Source: RPRB01 sp035543115
Lineage (GTDB): Bacteria; Myxococcota; Myxococcia; Myxococcales; Myxococcaceae
Assembly (NCBI GenBank): GCA_035543115.1
Contig: DATKKF010000061.1
Coordinates: 1 to 64,000 of the forward strand
Direction: 5' to 3'
DNA length: 64,000 nucleotides
The notes beneath the pieces were generated by a model. It had not been told where the DNA came from. It made no database searches and was given only the letters and a program-made list of their open reading frames with translations. Made by a program: the position numbers and the translations under genes. Shown piece after piece: positions 60,339-64,000 of this stretch; the first letter of the stretch is position 1, and every line of letters starts with the position of its first letter.

Positions 60339-62462
60339 TCAGCGCGCCGGCCGGCAGAGCAACCGCAGCCGGCGGAGAGCCTCCGCCGTCCGCGGTCCGG
60401 GCCGCGCGTGCCGGGTGAGGTGCGCCGCGACCGGAACCTCGCGCCGGGCGAGGAGATGCTCGAGCAGCACCACCGCCTCGCCCGCCCGCTCCTCGAAGGG
60501 CGCGAGCGAGGCGGCCTCGGCGATGGCCTGGAGCGCGTCCACGGTCCACGGATCGTCCTCCGGGGCGAGCGTGCCGCCGGGCTCGGGGAACAGCGCGTCG
60601 AAGCGCGGGGCCTCGACCGGCGGACGCGGCGGCTCTTCGCCGGCGGCGATCCGCCCGAGCGCCTCGAGGTGCGGCCGAAGCTGCTCGAGGTCCACCCCCT
60701 CCACCCATTCGGGCCCCGGCAGCAGCGTGGGGGGCCGGAAGTCGAAATCGATGGGCATTCCGGCGAGGCTCGCGTCGTCGAGGTGCAGCCACCCGGCGTC
60801 GCCGCCCCCGGCGCGCAGCCGGGCCACCCACCCCTTCAGCCACCGGTTCTCGTCGCCGAGGCAGACCACCCGCAGCGACACCGGGAGCCCCCTGAGTGGA
60901 GCCCACGCGGACTCGATGCGCACCACGTCGACCGCGTCCTCGCCGTCGGTCACCACCACCAGCAGCGCCGAGGCGAGCGATGGATCGTGCCGGGCCTGGT
61001 GCAGCCACTGCGCCGCACCGGCCAGCGCCGCGCTCAGCTCGGTCATGCCGCTGCACGGCCCCCCCTCGACCAGCTGGCCGATCCACGCCCGGGCTGCCTC
61101 GGCGGTGTCGACCCGCTCGAAGCGGAGCGTTCGGTCGCCGAAGAAGCAGATGTCCACCGGATCCACCGGCACCCCGTCGAGCGCCTGTCGCCGGAGCGCG
61201 TCCAGCTCGGCCAGCAGCAGCCCGTCCCGGAGTCGGGCCCGCGCGCCGCCCATCGAGCCCGAGGCATCGGCCAGGTAGACCCGCGCGCGGACCCGGCGCG
61301 CCGGGCGCGGCGCCGTGCCCCCGACCAGCCGCCGGACCCGCTGCGCGCCCGAGGCGAGGTCGTGCACCAGGCGCCGGGGATCCTCCACCACGAAGTCGCG
61401 GACGTCGGCCACGTTCGAGGTGACCGCCAGCTCGAGCCGCCGGTCCGGGGCGATCTGCCGCACATCCGCGGACGCCGCGCGCTCGCCGGCGAGCGGCGCA
61501 TCGTCCCAGGCCACGAGACGCGCCGCCGCACGGCCGAGGTCCAGCAGCGGCCGGCCCACGGCCTCGTTCCCGAGGAGCAGGTCCACCAGCCGGTCCTCGC
61601 CGGCGGCCGCCGCCGGTCCGGGTGTGGGCGCGACGGCGCCGGACACCGGGAGGTCGATGCGGAACGTCTCCAGGGCCCGGCGGAGCACGAGGGCTGCCTC
61701 ACCCTTGCCCGCCTCCACCGCCCGGAGGTACTGGATGCGGAGCGCGGCATACGCCGTTGCCGGGTCCACGCGCGCGCGGGCCATCGCCCACGCGGCCTGG
61801 CCGGCCCAGCCCCGCAAGTCGCCGGGCACGGCGGAGTCCCACGAGCGATCGCGCGCCGCCCGGAGCCGGAGCTCGGCGGCGTCCTCCTCCAGCGCACCGG
61901 ACTCGAGCAGGGCGTGGGCGCGCTGCACGTCGAGCCGGCGGCGCTCCGGGTCGGCCAACTCGGAGAGACCGCGCTCGAGCAGGAACGCGCCCACGGCGTT
62001 TCGCGGCTGGCCGGGGCGGTGCGGGCACGGGACCGACGGAGGCTGCACCGGCCACTCCGGAGTCGCCTCGCCGGGAGCCTCGAGCACGTCCGCGGTGCGG
62101 ACCACCCGCTCGGCGCGCAGGAACGCCCGCTCCAGCCGGCCTCGCTCGCCGGCGACCCACCGTCCGTCCGCCGTCCGCCGGCTCCACCGGATGCGCGCCT
62201 CCAGGGCGTCCAGTGCTGCGTCGGCGCGCTCGCCGAAGCGCCGGGCCAGACCGACGGAGTTGCCCTCGCGACGGGCGAGGCGGATCAGCAGCCGGAGGTC
62301 CGCCGCGGTGTGCACGCCCGTACGGGTGAGCCGCGCGTCCAGAGTCTCCAGCGGGGCGAGGGAGGGTGCCTGCCGCCGCTGACCGAAGAGGGCGCGCCGG
62401 GGTCCGTCGGCCCGGAGTCGCTCGAACATCGCCCGACAACGCTCGAGACGGTCAGCCCGCAC
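60339..62462 (-). CDS. VWA domain protein
   Basis: 707 residues from GTG 62462; ATG 62429 (MFERLRADGP) is an alternative. The N-terminal about 390 residues are helical and uncharacterised. A von Willebrand A domain follows with the metal-adhesion (MIDAS) motif YLADASGSMGG, the Thr in CSGMTELSAAL and the Asp in VVVTDGEDAVD. The C-terminal about 170 residues are also helical. VWA proteins of this kind often act with MoxR-type AAA ATPases in assembling or modifying complexes; none is in the window, but the gene upstream may belong to the same unit. Confidence 0.82.
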   Translation of the reverse strand: MRADRLERCRAMFERLRADGPRRALFGQRRQAPSLAPLETLDARLTRTGVHTAADLRLLIRLARREGNSVGLARRFGERADAALDALEARIRWSRRTADGRWVAGERGRLERAFLRAERVVRTADVLEAPGEATPEWPVQPPSVPCPHRPGQPRNAVGAFLLERGLSELADPERRRLDVQRAHALLESGALEEDAAELRLRAARDRSWDSAVPGDLRGWAGQAAWAMARARVDPATAYAALRIQYLRAVEAGKGEAALVLRRALETFRIDLPVSGAVAPTPGPAAAAGEDRLVDLLLGNEAVGRPLLDLGRAAARLVAWDDAPLAGERAASADVRQIAPDRRLELAVTSNVADVRDFVVEDPRRLVHDLASGAQRVRRLVGGTAPRPARRVRARVYLADASGSMGGARARLRDGLLLAELDALRRQALDGVPVDPVDICFFGDRTLRFERVDTAEAARAWIGQLVEGGPCSGMTELSAALAGAAQWLHQARHDPSLASALLVVVTDGEDAVDVVRIESAWAPLRGLPVSLRVVCLGDENRWLKGWVARLRAGGGDAGWLHLDDASLAGMPIDFDFRPPTLLPGPEWVEGVDLEQLRPHLEALGRIAAGEEPPRPPVEAPRFDALFPEPGGTLAPEDDPWTVDALQAIAEAASLAPFEERAGEAVVLLEHLLARREVPVAAHLTRHARPGPRTAEALRRLRLLCRPAR

Positions 62463-62490
62463 TGGTCACGGCGCTCGGTTGGTCATGGAA

Positions 62491-64000
62491 TCAGGCTCGA
62501 CGTGCGAGCAGCGCGCGGCTGAAGGTCCCGAATCCGTCGGCGAGCGCCGCCAGCTCGGCACGGAGGTCCTGGGCCCGGCGGGATGCCGGACCGGACACGG
62601 CCGCCTGCAGCTCGGCGTCGAGCTTGGCGAACTCGCTCTCCTTGAGGACCAGGGCCGGGAACCGGCTGGTGACGAGCGAGGCCAGCCGCTGCTCGGTCTC
62701 GGGTCCGCCGGCGGGCGGCCCGTGCGGCGCGAGCGCCGCGTGCAGCGCGTCGTACCAGCGCCGGAGGTAGGTGAGCCGCACGGCCACCTCGCCCAGGGCG
62801 TCCGCACCTCCGGGGTCCTCGCCCAGCCGCCGGAGGACCCGGGCGGCGTCGGTCTCGGTGCCGTCGAGCCCGGAGCGGTAGCGGCGGTACGCCTCACCGG
62901 AGAGCGCGTCGGCCACCTCGACGCCCGGGACCGAGGCGGCAGGCCGCGGACGGGCGCGGGCGGCCGTGGCCAGCGCCGCGCGCACCTCCTCGGAGAGCAG
63001 CTCCGCTGCCTCCAGGCGCTCCAACGCGGGCAGCAGCGGCTCGTCGGCCCCGAGCGCCGTGACATGTCCCAGCGCCAGGGCGCGCGCCACCGCCGTGAGA
63101 TCCAGCCCGGGACGGAGGCGGTGGATCCGATCGGCCGCGCGGTCCAGCGCCGCCCGGAGCCGGATGAACCCGGCCACATCGCCAGGGACGGCGCCGGCCC
63201 CGGTGAGGAGCAGCTGGAGGGCCTCGGCCGCCGCCCGCGCCGCTGCCTCGCGCGACTCGCTGGCCTCGGCATCGTCGGGCGAGAGCGAGGCGCTCCACCG
63301 CGCGAGCGGCTCGAGCGCCTGGCCCACCGCCTCGACGCTGGCCGGCGGGGTCTCGGCGAACGTCCGGGCCTCCTCGATGAAGCGGACCCGGGTGGCGGCT
63401 CCGGCCTGGCGCACCCGCTCGGTCAGCCGCGCGCGGTCGGCGGCGAGCTCCGGGGCGTCGAGGAGCGGCGGGAGCTCGGCGGCGCGCCGGAGCTGCGCCT
63501 CGTCCAGCTCACCCCGGAAAAGGGGCTCGAGCGTCCGGACCACCTGGCCGGCGAGGCCCACGAGCGCTGCGCGGTGCTCGGCCCGGAGGGATCGGGAGAG
63601 CCGCTCGCGCAGCGCGCCGAGCAGCGGGGCCGCGCGGGTCAGCACCACTGGGGGCGGGCCGCCAGCGGCGAGCCGCTCGGTCTCGGCGCTCAGCGTGGGG
63701 AGCTCGAGCGCGCGCGCCTCGGCGTCCGCGGCAGCGCGGGTCTCGGCGAGCGCGCGCCGGAGGGCCTCGGCGAAGCTCCGTTGCTCGTGCCGGACCGTCG
63801 ACAGCTGGCCCTGCTCCCGCGCGTCCGGGGTGTGGGAGATGACCGCCTCGAGCTCGGACCCCTCGGGGCCCGCGGTGGCGAAGAAGAGCGACAGCGTCGC
63901 GAGGTCGTCGGGGGTCGCCCGGAGAGGGCGCTCGCGCCGGCACGCGTCCCGCACCACCGCCGCCCGGAGGGCCCACACCGCGCGCACCAGCGTGCGCTGG
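62491..64000 (-). CDS. Large helical hypothetical protein (5' end perhaps outside)
   Basis: At least 498 residues. The first start seen is GTG 63987, but the frame stays open to the window edge, so the true start may lie beyond. Nearly all helical, rich in Ala, Leu, Glu and Arg, with no membrane segment, signal peptide or recognised catalytic motif. It lies 28 bases upstream of the VWA gene on the same strand, and so is likely cotranscribed with it and with the coiled-coil gene. Function unknown. Confidence 0.65.
   Translation of the reverse strand, partial: QRTLVRAVWALRAAVVRDACRRERPLRATPDDLATLSLFFATAGPEGSELEAVISHTPDAREQGQLSTVRHEQRSFAEALRRALAETRAAADAEARALELPTLSAETERLAAGGPPPVVLTRAAPLLGALRERLSRSLRAEHRAALVGLAGQVVRTLEPLFRGELDEAQLRRAAELPPLLDAPELAADRARLTERVRQAGAATRVRFIEEARTFAETPPASVEAVGQALEPLARWSASLSPDDAEASESREAAARAAAEALQLLLTGAGAVPGDVAGFIRLRAALDRAADRIHRLRPGLDLTAVARALALGHVTALGADEPLLPALERLEAAELLSEEVRAALATAARARPRPAASVPGVEVADALSGEAYRRYRSGLDGTETDAARVLRRLGEDPGGADALGEVAVRLTYLRRWYDALHAALAPHGPPAGGPETEQRLASLVTSRFPALVLKESEFAKLDAELQAAVSGPASRRAQDLRAELAALADGFGTFSRALLARRA

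Overview
The window is very GC-rich (about 70 percent by eye), densely coded, and has many 1-4 base gene overlaps and many GTG/TTG starts. Gene content points to a myxobacterium (Myxococcota): Hanks-type kinases with zinc-ribbon and PEGA-like parts, FHA proteins, PATAN/DUF4388 and PilZ proteins, HDOD and GGDEF signalling proteins, DUF3047, and a DksA of deltaproteobacterial type. I see no phage, insertion sequence, integrase or CRISPR array; it looks like ordinary chromosome with one or two patches of foreign-looking composition.

Layout. 1-4.6 kb: a cut-off PilT-like gene, an EEP-fold nuclease, a carboxyltransferase subunit, an SMI1/KNR4 protein and an unknown gene. 4.6-11.1 kb: lysine fermentation genes (kamD-kamE-kal-kce, plus kdd apart from them), split by an ECF sigma factor and its coupled membrane protein. 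11.1-18.4 kb: one long minus-strand run with an esterase, a type-4 uracil-DNA glycosylase, coaBC, a carboxypeptidase-regulatory-repeat protein, a PP2C-cNMP fusion and a secreted barrel-like protein. 18.5-26.1 kb: TolC-like protein, DUF3047, tRNA-Met, a His-rich protein, HDOD response regulator, AraC regulator, an orphan receiver and small genes; the stretch about 23.6-25.3 kb has lower GC. 26.1-33.4 kb: LPG-synthase-like membrane protein, PHP phosphatase and yacG; then a quinone oxidoreductase, ureohydrolase, HtrA protease and a pseudokinase.

33.8-40.4 kb is a complete cytochrome c maturation operon (ccmABCDEFGH plus a CcmI-like protein) with a sigma-54-like promoter in front. 40.4-51.3 kb holds gph, an EVE protein, a degenerate receiver-GGDEF protein, a glutaredoxin, PATAN, a penicillin-binding transpeptidase, an ABC exporter behind a perfect palindrome, PilZ, TusA, a tandem DsbA protein, RidA and an unknown gene. 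51.3-59.7 kb concentrates signalling: rel, two FHA proteins around a zinc-ribbon kinase, an MFS carrier, dksA and, divergent from dksA, a DacZ-like c-di-AMP synthase. 59.7-64 kb: coiled-coil protein, VWA protein and a large helical protein that may run past the window end.

How they fit together: the kam/kal/kce/kdd enzymes turn beta-lysine into acetoacetate, crotonyl-CoA and ammonia. The Ccm system makes c-type cytochromes for respiration. Rel, DksA and the putative c-di-AMP cyclase form a nucleotide-signalling neighbourhood. Several signalling proteins here (the kinase at 31655, the receiver-GGDEF at 41771) have lost catalytic residues and are probably binding or scaffold proteins. Assignments rest on motifs read from the translations; no database search was run.
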